Source of the DNA: Fistularia commersonii
Lineage: Eukaryota > Chordata > Actinopteri > Syngnathiformes > Fistulariidae
Direction: 5' to 3'
Assembly (NCBI GenBank): GCA_037954325.1
Contig: JBBMNZ010000057.1
Span: 626,600-690,599, forward strand
DNA length: 64,000 bases
Position 1 is the first letter of the stretch; each line of letters starts with the position of its first letter. Positions 1-12,238 of this stretch are shown here, in pieces. Below the pieces are notes generated by a model. That model was not told the DNA's origin. It did no database searches and saw only the letters and a list, made by a program, of their open reading frames with translations. The translations under genes and the position numbers were made by a program.

Positions 1-271
1 GAGGGTACGCTTTACTTTTGAAGATAATATTTGTACATTTTGTGAAGACAACATTGAAACCACTGACCATATATTTTTTCTCATTCTCATTCCATCATCA
101 CCAGTTTCCCTCTCAAAAGATGATATCACATTTGGTTTACTTATAAGCAACATAACAGATGAACTCCGTGTCAATGTTCTTTTAGGCCTGGCCAAGTTCT
201 TCATTCACAAAAACAGAATGCAAAAATGCTCCCCAAATTTGAATTTCTTCATAAACGATTTTGAATTATAA
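1..271 (+). pseudogene. L1-like ORF2 C-terminal fragment
   Basis: This is the 3' end of a LINE ORF2 that enters from outside the window and stops at a TAA at 269-271. The translated end contains CTFCEDNIETTDHIFF, a C-x2-C-x8-H group like the cysteine-histidine motif at the end of L1/Tx1-clade ORF2 proteins. The final cysteine expected after the histidine is absent. The same end is found at 17,364-17,666, 25,116-25,418 and 46,231-46,533. It matches 46,263 onward nearly base for base, so the window starts inside a macro-repeat that recurs later. No catalytic part is present here. Confidence 0.8.
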
Positions 272-870
272 AAAAAAATCCTTAAAACTTATGGAAAAAT
301 CCAAAAACTAAAAAATATACAGTTACCCATGTCTGAGATTCCTTTTTTTTGAAAAAAAAAAAAAAAAAAAAAACAAAAAAAAACTTAATTACATGTTATA
401 TTCCCCTTGCAATTTTTTTTTCGTTTTAATTTTTTATTTGTCTATCTATTGATTTAATTATTTCCTTTTAATTTCTTTTTTTGTCTAGCACTGTAAATTT
501 CTCACAAACCGTTAACACTATTAACTTCTGATTACATACAGAACAAATGTCCTTATGTCCGTTGCTTCCTCATCCCTGGTTGTTTCATTGACATTCAGTT
601 CTACCTTGCCATGTTTATTTGTACATTTGTATATTTGTGTGTACTATTTATGTTCAATTAAAAACAGTTTGATGTCTGAGATTCTTTGTGAACGGCCAAC
701 TTAATTACATGTTATATTCCCCTTACAATTTTTTTTTTTAGTTTTTAATTTTATTTTTCTATCTATTTATTTAATTATTTCCTTTTAATTTTCTTTTTTG
801 TCTAGCATTAAAAAATTCTCGCGAACCGTTAACACTATTAACTTCTGATTACATACAGAACGAATGCCCT
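272..870 (+). repeat. L1 3' UTR with internal tandem duplication
   Basis: This is AT-rich non-coding sequence after the ORF2 stop. The motif TGTCTGAGATTC occurs twice (about 330 and 672), each followed by ACTTAATTACATGTTATATTCCCC and a T-rich stretch, so the UTR holds two diverged copies of one segment. An A-rich run lies at 351-382. The same layout follows the other L1 copies. Confidence 0.75.
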
Positions 871-1311
871 TATGTCTCCCGTCCCCCCCGCTTTTTCCGT
901 ACGGTGGCAGACACTGAGATCAAAAGCAAATGGGTGTCATTGTAATGCAGTAACAGGGTGATAACAGCCGTGTTTGAAGTGTGTAGGGGCTTATAGGAGA
1001 GCAGAAGCACGTCACGCTATTCGCCTGAGTTCGGAGGATCGGGGGCACCAGGGCCCATAGCGGAGGAGCAGAGGAGTTGAGAAGCGGAGGAGCGGAGTTA
1101 TGTTTCTCTTCTCAAAGGCGGGGAAGCTTGGGGGCAGCAGGACCCCTTAGACTGGCCAATGTGAGCCTTCTCCGGACATAGATCACCCGGACGTATGACT
1201 GGAGCTCCCGTACCTCTGGGCACACACATATGTGAATGAGTGGATGAGCTAATGTTTGTTTTGTTGTGGATACGTTTCGGCCAATGCTATTAGCACAGCT
1301 ATGATGAGTTC

Positions 1312-1313
<2 letters not shown>
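871..1313. repeat. GC-rich block between L1 3' UTR and (TG)n
   Basis: The block starts with a C-run and CGCTTTTTCCGTACGG and contains AGTAACAGGGTGATAAC. It continues into the ~110-bp module (CTTCTCCGGACATAGATC near 1,167, then GGAGCTCCCG and TGAATGAGTGGATGAGC) and ends with GCTATTAGCACAGCTATGATG. It recurs at 18,263, 26,011 and 47,116. Confidence 0.7.
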
Positions 1314-1356
<43 letters not shown>

Positions 1357-1361
1357 GGTGT

Positions 1362-1421
<60 letters not shown>
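1314..1421. repeat. (TG)n microsatellite
   Basis: About 108 bp of TG dinucleotides with two short interruptions (ATGGG and TCTG). It directly follows the CAGCTATGATGAGTTCAGG anchor, as all long TG tracts in the window do. Confidence 0.97.
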
Positions 1422-1422
<1 letters not shown>

Positions 1423-1990
1423 AGTTTGTTTTGGTGGGTGGGGGGGGGTTCCCGCGTACTGGGAGTACCAGGGCCTGGAGCGGATGAGGTGAGGAGCGGA
1501 GGAGGGCAGAAGCCCGGACCGTGATTCGCTTATGTCCAGCGGTTCGGGAGTTCCAGGGCCCAAAGCGGAGGAGCGGAGGACAGCAAAAGCCCTGTCCGCA
1601 ATTCACCTGAGTCTGGCGGATCGGTAGTACCTGGTTCCGCAGCGGAGGAGCGGAGGACTTGAGAAGCGGAGGAGCGGAGGAGCGGAGATGTTTCTCTTCT
1701 CAGAGGCGGCAAGGGGGGGGGAGCAGGACCCCTTACCCGTATCCCCCGGACGGTTGAGTGGAGCTCCCGGACTTCCGGGCACGCACATGCGAATGACTGG
1801 ATGACAGGGAGTGCCAGGGCCTGGAGCGGATGAGCAGAGGAGAGGCGCAGAGCAGAAGCCCGGCCCGGTTCGGGATTTCCAGGGTCCAAAGCGGTGGAGC
1901 AAAGAAGCGGAGGGGGGGAGGAGAGCAGAAGAGCAGAAGACTGGCCCGGAATTCACCGAAGTCCCGCATATCGGGAGTTCAAGGGCCCGG
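1422..1990. repeat. Poly-G and transition block into minisatellite
   Basis: It begins GAGAGTTTGTTTTGGTGGG followed by a G-run and then repeats built on GGAGTACCAGGGCC, GCGGAGGAGCGG and TTCGCTTATGTCCAGCGG. These are the spacer words of the array that follows. It is colinear with 47,747-48,330. Confidence 0.7.
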
Positions 1991-4900
1991 AGCGGAAGAG
2001 AGGAGGAGCGGAGGAGCGGGGGAGCGGAGGAGCGGAGGAGCGGAGGAGCGGAGGAGCGGAGGAGCGGAGGAGCGGAGGAGAGCGGAAGCCCGGCCAACAA
2101 TTCGCCTGAGTCCCGCGGAGAGGGGGTACCAGGGCCTGGAGCCTGATTCGCTTATGTCCAGCAGTTCAGGAGTACCAGGGTCAGGAGCGGAGGAGCGGAG
2201 GAGCGGATGAGCAGAAGAACGTTTAAGCGGTGGAGCGGATGAGCAGAGGAGAGTGGAATCCGGCCGACATCTCGCCTGAGTCCCGCGGAAAGGGAGTCCC
2301 AGGGCCTGGAGCCTGATTCGCTTGTGGCAAGCAGTTCAGGAGAACCGGGCCCAGAGCGGAGGAGCGGAGGAGCGGAGGAGCGGAGGAGCGGAGGAGCGGA
2401 GGAGCGGAGGAGAGCGGAAGCCCGGCCAACAATTCGCCTAAGTCCCGCGGAGAGGGAGTACCAGGGCCTGGAGCCTGATTCGCTATGTCCAGCAGTTCAG
2501 GAGTACCAGGGCCGGAGCGGAGGAGCGGAGGAGCGGAGGAGCGGAGGAGCGGAGGAGCGGAGGAGCGGATGAGCTGAGGAGAGCGGAAGCCCGGCCGGCA
2601 ATTCGCCTTAGTCCCGCGGAGAGGGAGTACCAGGTCCTGGAGCCTGATTCGCTTATGTCCAGCAGTTCAGGAGTACCAGGGCCAGGAGCGGAGGAGCGGA
2701 GGAGCGGATGAGCAAAATAACGTTTAAGCGGATGAGCGGATGAGCGGATGAGCGGATGAGCGGATGAGCTGAGGAGAGCGGAAGCCCGGCCGGCAATTCG
2801 CCTGAGTCCCACGGAGAAGGAGTACCAGGGCCTAGAACCTGAGTCGCTTATGTCTAGCAGTTCAGGAGTACCAGGGCCAGGAGCGGAGGAGCGGAGGAGC
2901 GCAGGAGCGGATGAGCGGATGAGCGGATGAGCGGATGAGCGGATGAGCGGATGAGCGGATGAGCGGAGGAGCGGAGGAGAGCGGAAGGCCGGCCCACATT
3001 TCCCCTATGTCCCGCGGATTGGGAGTACCAGGGCTTGGAGCCTGATACACTTATGTCAAGCGGTCCGGAGTACCAGGGCCCGGAGCGGGGGAGCGGAAGA
3101 GCGGAGGAGCGGAGGAGAGCGGTAGCCCGGCTAACAATTCGCGGAGAGGGAGTAACAGGACCTGGAGCCTGATTCGCTTATGTCTAGCAGTTCAGGAGTA
3201 CCAGGGCCCGAAGCGGACGAGCGGCGGAGCGGATGAGAGGAGAAGCGGAGGAGAGCGGAAGCCCGGCCGATAATTCGCCTAAGTCCCGCGGAAAGGGAGT
3301 ACCAGGGCCTGGAGCCTGATTCGCTTATGGCAAGCAGTTCAGGAGTACCAGGGCCCAGAGCGGAGGAGCGGAGGAGCGGAGGAGCGGATGAGCGGATGAG
3401 CGGATGAGCGGTGGAGCGGAGGTGAGCGGAAGCCCGGCCGAATATTCGCCTAAGTCCCGCGGAAAGGGAGTACCAGGGCCTGGAGCCTGATTCGCTTATG
3501 TCTAGATGTTCAGGAGTACCAGGGCCTGGAGCGGAGGTGCGGAGGAGCGGATGAGAGGAGAAGCGGAGGAGAGCGGAAACCCGGCCGAAAATTCGCCTAA
3601 GTCCCGCGGAGAGGGAGTACCAGGGCCAGGAGCCTGATTCGCTTATGTCCAGCAGTTCAGGACTACCAGGGCCGGAACGGAGGAGCGGAGGAGCGGAGGA
3701 CCGGAGGAGAGCGGAATCCGGCCGACAATTCGCCTGAGTCCCGCGGAAAGGGAGTACCAGGGCCAGAAGCGTGATTCAATGATGTCCAGCAGTTCAGGAG
3801 TACCAGGGCTGGAGCGGAGGAGCGGAGGAGCGGAGGAGCGGAGGAGCGGAGGAGCGGAGGAGCGGAGGAGCGGAGGAGAGTGGAGGCCCGGCCGGCAATT
3901 CGCCTGAGTCCCGCTTAGAGGGAGTACCAGGGCCTGAAGCGTGATTTAATGATGTTCAACAATTCAGGAGTACCAGGGCCAGGTGCGGAGGAGAGGACGA
4001 GCGGAGGGTTGGATAAGTGGAGGAGCGGAGGAGCGGAGGAGAGCGGAAGCCCGGCCCACTTTTTGCCTTAGTCCCGCGGATCTGGAGTACCAGGGCCTGG
4101 AGCCTGATTCGCTTATGGCAAGCAGTTCAGGAGTACCAGGGCCCAGAGCGGAGGAGCGGAGGAGCGGAGGAGCGGAGGAGCGGAGGAGCCGGAATGAGCG
4201 AAAGCCCGGCCGAATATTCGCCCAAGTCCCGCGGAAAGGGAGTACCAGGGCCTGGAGCCTGATTCGCTTATGTCCAGCAGTTCAGGAGTACCAGGGCCCA
4301 GAGCGGAGGAGCGGAGGAGCGGAGGAGCGGAGGAGCGGAGGAGCCGGAATGAGCGAAAGCCCGGCTGAATATTCGCCCAAGTCCCGCGGAAAGGGAGTAC
4401 CAGGGCCTGGAGCCTGATTCGCTTATGTCCAGCAGTTCAGGAGTACCAGGGCCCGGAGCGGAGGTGCGGAGGAGTGGATGAGAGGAGAAGCGGAGGAGCG
4501 GAGGAGCGGAGGAGTGGAGGAGCGGAGAAGCGGAGGAGCGGAGGAGCGGAGGAGCGGAGGAGCGGAGGGGCGGATGAGTGGATGAGCGGAGGAGTGGAGG
4601 AGAGCGGAAGCCCGGCCGGCAATTCGCCTGAGTCCCGCGGAGAGGGAGTACCAGGGCCTGGAGCCTGATTCGCTTATGTCCAGCAGTTCAGGAGTACCAG
4701 GGCCTGGAGCGGAGGATCGGAGGAGCGGGAGGAGCGGATGAGCGGAGGAGCGGAGGAGCGGAGGAGCGGAGGAGAGCGGAAGCCCGGTCCACATTTCCCC
4801 TATGTCGCGCGGATTGTGAGTACCAGGGCTGGGAGCCTGATTCACTTATGTCAAGCGGTCCGGAGTACCAGGGCCCGGAGCGGATGAGCGGATGACCGGA

Positions 4901-7900
4901 GGAGCGGAAGAGCGGAGGAGAGCGGAAGCCCGGCCAAAAATTCGCCTAAGTCCCGCGGAGAGGGAGTACCAGGGCCTGGAACCTAATTCGCTTATGTCCA
5001 GCAGTTCAGGAGTACCAGGGCCAGAACGGAGGAGCGGAGGAGCGGATGAGAGGAGAAGCGGAGGAGAGCGGAAGCCCGGCCGGCAATTCGCCTGAGTCCC
5101 GCGGAGAGGGAGTACCAGGACCTGGAGACTGATTCGCTTATGTCTAGCAGTTCAGGAGTACCAGGGCCCGAAGCGGAGGAGCGGCGGAGCGGATGAGAGG
5201 AGAAGCGGAGGAGCGGAGGAGCGGAGGAGTGGAGGAGCGGAGAAGCGGAGGAGCGGAGGAGCGGAGGAGCGGAGGAGCGGAGGGGCGGATGAGTGGATGA
5301 GCGGAGGAGTGGAGGAGAGCGGAAGCCCGGCCGGCAATTCGCCTGAGTCCCGCGGAGAGGGAGTACCAGGGCCTGGAGCCTGATTCGCTTATGTCCAGCA
5401 GTTCAGGAGTACCAGGGCCTGGAGCGGAGGATCGGAGGAGCGGAGGAGCGGATGAGCGGAGGAGCGGAGGAGCGGAGGAGAGCGGAAGCCCGGTCCACAT
5501 TTCCCCTATGTCGCGCGGATTGTGAGTACCAGGGCTGGGAGCCTGATTCACTTATGTCAAGCGGTCCGGAGTACCAGGGCCCGGAGCGGATGAGCGGATG
5601 ACCGGAGGAGCGGAAGAGCGGAGGAGAGCGGAAGCCCGGCCAAAAATTCGCCTAAGTCCCGCGGAGAGGGAGTACCAGGGCCTGGAACCTAATTCGCTTA
5701 TGTCCAGCAGTTCAGGAGTACCAGGGCCAGAACGGAGGAGCGGAGGAGCGGATGAGAGGAGAAGCGGAGGAGAGCGGAAGCCCGGCCGGCAATTCGCCTG
5801 AGTCCCGCGGAGAGGGAGTACCAGGACCTGGAGACTGATTCGCTTATGTCTAGCAGTTCAGGAGTACCAGGGCCCGAAGCGGAGGAGCGGCGGAGCGGAT
5901 GAGAGGAGAAGCGGAGGAGAGCGGAAGCCCGGCCGACAATTCGCCTAAGTCCCGCGGATTGGGAGTACCAGGGCCCGGAATGGGGGAGCGGAGGAGCAGA
6001 TGAGCAGAAGAGCGGAGGAGCGGAGGAGCGGAGGAGCGGATGAGCGGCGGAGCGGAGGTGAGCAGAAGCCCGGCCGAAAATTCGCCTAAGTCCCGCGGAG
6101 AGGGAGTACCAAGGCCTGGTACCTGATTCGATTATGTCTAGCAGTTCAGGAGTACCAGGGCCCGGAGCGGAGGAGCGGATGAGCAGAAGAACGTTTAAGT
6201 GGTGGAGCGGAGGAGCGGAGGAGCGGAGGAGAGCGGAATCCGGCCGACAATTTGCCTGAGTCCCGCGGAAAGGGAGTACCAGGGCCTGGAGCCTGAATCG
6301 CTTATGTCCTGCGGTTCCGGAGTACCAGGGCCCACAGCGGAGGAGCGGAGGAGCGGAGGAGCGGATGAGCGGATGAGCTTCGGAGAGCGGAAGCCTGGTC
6401 GACAATTCGCCTGACTCCAGCGGAGAGGGAGTACCAGGGCCATAAACGTGATTTAATGATGTTCAGCAATGCAGGTGTACCAGGGCCAGGTGCGGAGGAG
6501 CGAAGGAGCGGAGGGGCGGATGAGTGGAGGACCGGATGAGCGGAGGAGCGGAGGTGAGCGGAAGCCCGGCCGACAATTCGCCTAAGTCCCGCGGAGAAGG
6601 AGTACCAGGGCCTTGAGCCTGATTCGCTTATGTCCAGCAGTTCAGGAGTACCAGGGCCGGAACGGAGGAGCGGAGGAGCGGAGGAGCGGAGGACCGGAGG
6701 ACCGGAGGAGAGCGGAATCCGGCCGACAATTCGCCTGAGTCCCGCGGAAAGGGAGTACCAGGACCAGAAGCGTGATTTAATGATATCCAGCAGTTCAGGA
6801 GTACCAGGGCTGGAGCGGAGGAGCGGAGGAGCGGAGGAGAGCGGAGGCCCGGCCGGCAATTCGCCTGAGTCCCGCTTAGAGGGAGTACCAGGGCCTGAAG
6901 CGTGATTTAATGATGTTCAACAATTCAGGAGTACCAGGGCCAGGTGCGGAGGAGCGGACGAGCGGAGGGTTGGATGAGTGGAGGAGCGGAGGAGCGGAGG
7001 AGAGCGGAAGCCCGGCCCACTTTTTGCCTTAGTCCCGCGGATTGGGAGTACCAGGGCCTGGAGCCTGATATGCCTATGGCAAGCAGTTCAGGAGTACCAG
7101 GGCCCAGAGAGGAGGAGCGGAGGAGCGGAGGAGCGGAGGAGCGGAGGTGAGCGGAAGCCCGGCCGAATATTCGCCCAAGTCCCGCGGAAAGGGAGTACCA
7201 GGGCCTGGAGCCTGTTTCGCTTATGTCCAGCAGTTCAGGAGTACCAGGGCCGGAGCGGAGGAGCGGAGGAGTGGAGGAGCGGAGGAGCGGAGGAGAGCGG
7301 AAGCCCGGCCGACAATTCGCCTAAGTCCCGCGGATTGGGAGTACCAGGGCCTGGAGCGGGGGAGCGGAGGAGCAGATGAGCAGAGGAGCGGAGGAGCGGA
7401 GGTGCGGAGGAGGGGAGAAGCGGAAGAGATCGGAAGCCCAGCCGACAATTCTCCTGAGTCCTGCGGAAGGGGATTACCAGGGCCTTCAGCCTGAATCGCT
7501 TATGTCTAGCAGTTCAGGAGTACCAGGGCCCGGAGCGGAGGAGCGGAGGAGCGGATGAGAGGAGAAGCGGAGGAGAGCGGAAGCCCGGCCGACAATTCGC
7601 CTAAGTCCCGCGGATTGGGAGTACCAGGGCCTGGAGCGGGGGAGCGGAGGAGCAGATGAGCAGAAGAGCGGAGGAGCGGAGGAGCGGATGAGCGGAGGAG
7701 CGGAGGTGAGCGGAAGCCCGGCCGACAATTCGCCTAAGTCACACGGATAGGGAGTACCAGGAAACTGGAGCATGATTCGCTTATGTCCAGCGGTTCGGGA
7801 GTACCAGGGCCTTGAGCGGAGGAGCGGGGGAGCGGAGGAGCGGATGAGCGGAGGAGCGGAGGAGCGGAGGTGAGCGGAAGCCCGCGGATTGGGAGCACCA

Positions 7901-9390
7901 GGGCCTGGAGCCTTATATGCCTATGGCAAGCAGTTCAGGAGTACCAGGGCCCAGAGAGGAGGAGCGGAGGAGCGGAGGAGCGGAGGAGCGGAGGAGCGGA
8001 GGAGCGGAGGAGCGGAGGTGAGCGGAAGCCCGGCCGACAATTCGCTTGAGTCCCGCGGAAGGGGAGTACCAGGGTCTGGAGCCTGAATCGCTTATGTCCA
8101 GCAGTTCAGGAGTACCAGGGACAGGAGCGGATGAGCGGCAGAGCGGATGAGCGGAAGAACGGAGAAGCGGTGGAGCGGAGGAGCAAAGGAGCGGAGGAGC
8201 GGAGGAGCGGAGGAGCGGATGAGAGGAGAAGCGGAAGAGAGCGGAAGCCCGGCCGACAATACACCTGAGTCCCGCGGAGAGGGAGTACCAGGGCCTGGAG
8301 CCCGATTCACCCAGGTCCAGCAGTTCAGGAGTACCAGGGCCAGTAGCGGATGAGCGGCGGAGCGGATGAGCGGAAGAACGGAGAAGCGGAGGAGCGGAGG
8401 AGCGGAGGAGCGGAGGAGCGGAGGAGCAGAGGCGCGGAGGAGCGGAGGAGAGCGGAAGCATAGACCACAATATGCCTAAATCCCGGAGAAAGGGAGTACC
8501 AGGGCCTGTAGCGTGATTAAATGATGTTCAGTAGTTCAGCAGTACCAGGGCCATTGCGGAGGAGCGGCGGAGCAAAGGAGCGGAGGGGCGGATGAGTGGA
8601 GGAGCGGAGGAGAGGGGAAGCACGGTCCACATTTCGCCAGAGTCCCGCGGATTGGGAGTACCAGGGCCTTGAGCAGGTTCACTTATATCCAACGGTCAGG
8701 AGTACCAGGAACTTGAGCGGAGGAGCGGAGGAGCGGATGAGAAGAGAAGCGGAGGAGAGCGGAAGCCCGGCCGACAATTCACCTGAGTCCCGCGGAGAGG
8801 GAGTACCAGGGCCTGGAGCCTGATTCGCCCAGGTCCAGCAGTTCAGGAGTACCAGGGCCAGCAGCGGATGAGCGGAAGAACGGAGAAGCGGAGGAGCGGA
8901 GGAGCGGAGGAGCGGAGGAGCGGAGGAGCGGAGGAGCGGAGGAGCGGAAGAGCAGAGGAGCGGAGGAGCGGAGGAGAGCGGAAGCCCGTCCGACAATTCG
9001 CCTGAGTCCCGCGGAAGGGGAGTACCAGGGTTTGGAGCCTTAATCGCTTATGTCCAGCAGTTCAGGAGTACCAGGGTCAGGAGCGGAGGAGCGGAGGAGC
9101 GGAGTACCGGAGGAGCGGAGGAGCGGAGGAGCGGAGGAGCGGAGGAGCGGAGGAGCGGAGGAGCGGAGGAGAGGAGGAGCGGAAGAGCGGAGGAGCGGAG
9201 GAGTGGAGGAGAGGGGAAGCACGGTCCATATTTCGACAGAGTCCCGCGGATAGGGAGTAACAGGGCTTGGAGCCTGATTCGCTTATGTCCAGCAGTTCTG
9301 GAGTACTAAGGCCCGGAGCGGATCAGCGGCGGAGCGGATGAGTGGAAGAACGGAGAAGCGGTGGAGCGGTGGAGCGGAGGAGCGGAGGAG
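1991..9390. repeat. Higher-order minisatellite, octamer AGGAGCGG
   Basis: Runs of the 8-bp word AGGAGCGG (variants GATGAGCGG, GAAGAGCGG, GACCGG) alternate with a ~100-bp spacer. The spacer reads GAGAGCGGAAGCCCGGCC, ATTCGCCTGAGTCCCGCGG, GGGAGTACCAGGGCCTGGAG, TGATTCGCTTATGTCCAGC and TTCAGGAGTACCAGGGCC. Higher-order units are roughly 130-320 bp because the octamer count varies. The plus strand is almost pure G and A within the runs. Since 8 is not a multiple of 3, every frame stays open, which explains the many Arg/Ser/Gly/Glu and Ser/Pro/Leu ORFs here; none looks like a gene. Confidence 0.9.
4437..5850. repeat. Recent ~0.7-kb tandem duplication in the minisatellite
   Basis: The segment from about 4,437 to 5,140 is repeated from about 5,150 to 5,850 at an offset of about 706-713 bp. 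The copies share distinctive variants such as the GGGGCGGATGAGTGGATGAGCGG run, the TCGCGCGGATTGTGAGTACC spacer and GATGACCGGAGGAGCGG. This implies duplication of several higher-order units at once. Confidence 0.75.
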
Positions 9391-10185
9391 CAGACTTATG
9401 TTTCTCTTCTCAAAGGCGGGGAAGCTTTGGGGCAGCAGGACCCCTTAGACTGGCCAATATGAGCCTTCTATGGACATAGCTCTCCCGGACGTATGACCGG
9501 GGCTCCCGGACCTCTTGGTACATACTTGTGAATGATTGGATGAGCTAATGTTTGTTTGGTTGTGGATGCTTTTCGGCTAACGCTATTAGCACAGCTATGA
9601 AGACTTAAGGTGTGTGTGTGTCTGTGTGTGTGTGTGAGTGTCTTTGTGTGTTTGTGTGAGTGATGTTGTTTTGGTGGGGGGGGGGGTCGCGGACAGGGAG
9701 TACCAGTGCCAAGAGCGGATGAGCTGAGGAGCGGAGGAGGGCAGAAGCCCGGCCCGTGATTCGCTTATGTCAAGCGGTTCGGGAATTCCAGGGCCCAAAG
9801 CGGAGGAGCGGTGGAGCTGAGCTGTGTGTGTGTCTTTGTGTGTTTGTGTGTCAGTGTGTTCTTGTGTGTGTATGTGTGAGAGTTTATTTAGGTGGAGGGG
9901 GGGAGTACCAGGGCCCATAGCGGAAGAGCGGTGGAGCTGAGAAGCGGAGGAGCGGAGTAGCGGAAGTATTGTTTCTCCACTCAGAGGCGGGGAAGCTTGG
10001 GGGCAGCAGAACCCCTTAGATGGGCTAATATGAGCATTCTCCGGATATAGATCCCCCGGACGTATGATTGGAGCTCCCGGACCATTGGGCACACACATGT
10101 GAATGAGTGGAAGAGCTGATGTTTGTTTAGTTGTGGATGCGTTTCGGCTAATGCTATTAGCACAGCTATGATGAGTTAAGGTGTG

Positions 10186-10219
<34 letters not shown>

Positions 10220-12201
10220 AGTGTGTCTGTGTGTGTGTGTGAGAGTTTGTTTAGGTGGGGGGGGGGGTCGCGGACAGGGAGTACCAGGGCCTCGAGCGGA
10301 TGAGCTGAGGAGCAGAGGAGGGCATAAGCCCAGCCCGTGATTCCCTTATATCCAGCGGTTCGGGAGTTCCAGGGCCCAAAGCGGAAAAGCGGAGGAGCGG
10401 AGAAGCGGAGGAGTGGAGGAGAGCAGAAGCACCTCTCGCAATTCTCCTGAGTTTGCAGGATCGGGAGTACCAGGGCCAATAGCGGAGGAGCGGAGGTGTT
10501 GAGAAGCGGAGGAGCGGAGGAGCGATATTATATTACTCTTCTCAAAGGCGGAGAAGCTTGGGGGCAGCAGGACCCCTTAGACCGGCAAATGTGAGCCTTC
10601 TCCGGACATAGATGCCCCGGACGTATGACCGGAGATCCAGGACCTCTGGGCACATACATTTGAATGAGTGGACGAGCTAATGTTTGTTTGGTTGTGGATG
10701 CGTTTCGGCTAATGCTATTAGCACAGCTATGATGACTTAAGGTGTGTGTGTGTGTGTGGGTGTTTGTGTGTTTGTGTGTTTTTGTGTTCTTGTGTGTGTG
10801 TGTGTGTGTGTGTTTGTGTGTGTTTGTGGATCGGGAGTACCAGGGCCTATAGCGGAGAAATGGTGGAGCGGAGAAGCGGACCATTGGGCACACACATGTG
10901 AATGAGTGGATGAGCTAATGTTTGTTTGGTTGTGGATGCATTTCGGCTAATGCTATTAGCACAGCTATCATGACTTAATGTGTGTATGTGTGTCAGTGTG
11001 TGTGTGTGTGTGAGTGTCTTTGTGTATGTGTGTGATAGTTTGTTTTGGTAGGGGGGGGGGGGGGGGTCACGGACAAGGAGTACCAGGGCACACACATGTG
11101 AATGAGTGGAGGAGCTAATGTTTGTTTGGTTGTGGATGCGTTTCGGCTAAAGCTATTAGCACAGCTATGAAGACTTAAGGTGTGTGTATGAGTGTATATG
11201 TGTGTCTGTGTGTGTGTGAGTGTCTTTGTGTGTGTGTGTGTGTGAGAGGCTCTTTTGGTGGGGGGGGGTCGCGGACAGGGAGTACCATAGGGCACACACA
11301 TGTGAATGAGTGGATGAGCTAATGTTTGTTTGGTTGTGGATGCGTTTCGGCTAATGCTATTAGCACAGCTATGATGAGTTAAGGTGTGTGTGTATGTGTG
11401 TATGTGTGTGTGTTTGTGTGTTTTTGTGTGTGTGAGTGATTTTGTGTGAGAGTTTGTTTAGGTGGGGGGGGGGGGTACCAGGGCCCATAGCGGAGGAGCG
11501 GTGGAGCTGAGAAGCGGAGGAGCGGAGGAGCGGAGGTAATGTTTCTTCTCTCAGAGGCGGGGAAGCTTGGGGGCAGAACCCCTTAGACGGGCTAATGTGA
11601 GCATTCTCCGGACATAGATCCCCCGGTCGTATGATTGGAGCTGCCGGACCATTGGGCACACACATGTGAATGAGTGGATGAGCTAATGTTTGTTTGGTTG
11701 TGGATGCGTTTCGGCTAATGCTATTAGCACAGCTAAGATGAGTTAAGGTGTGTGCGTGTGTGTGTCTGTGTGTGTGTTCGTGTGTGTGTGTGTGTGTGAG
11801 TTTGTTTAGGTGGGGGGGGGGGTCGCGAACAGGGAGTACCAGGGCCTCGAGCAGATGAGCTGAGGAGCGGAGGAGGGCAGATGCCCGGCCTTGATTCGCT
11901 TATGTCCAGCGGTTCGGGAATTCCAGGGCCCAAAGCGGAGGAGCAGTGGTGCTGAGAAGCGGAGGAGCGGAGGAGCGGAGTAGCAGACGTATAGTTTCTC
12001 CTCTCAGAGGCGGGGAAGCTTGGGGGCATCAGAACCCCTTAGACCGGCTAATGTGAGCATTCTCCGGACATAGATCCCCCGAACGTATGATTGGAGCTCC
12101 CGGACCATTGGGCACACACATGTGAATGAGTGGATGAGCTAATGTTTGTTTGGTTGTGGATGCGTTTCGGCTAATGCTATTAGCACAGCTATGATGAGTT
12201 A

Positions 12202-12238
<37 letters not shown>

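Noticed and set aside
1314..1421. Z-DNA-forming TG tracts as regulatory elements
   Set aside because: TG repeats can adopt Z-DNA, but nothing in the sequence shows regulation; listed as repeats only.
1256..1606. Cys-Val and Thr-His ORFs over (TG)n tracts (also at 9,595-16,176, 26,390-26,781, 47,524-47,889 and 51,591-57,982)
   Set aside because: They are dinucleotide repeats read in frame. Only the in-frame fusions to L1 were kept, as context.
1991..9390. Dozens of Arg/Ser/Gly/Glu and Ser/Pro/Leu-rich ORFs in the minisatellite, on both strands
   Set aside because: The 8-bp period keeps all frames open and gives an 8-residue peptide repeat in each. There is no start context, domain or codon bias, so they are repeat artefacts.
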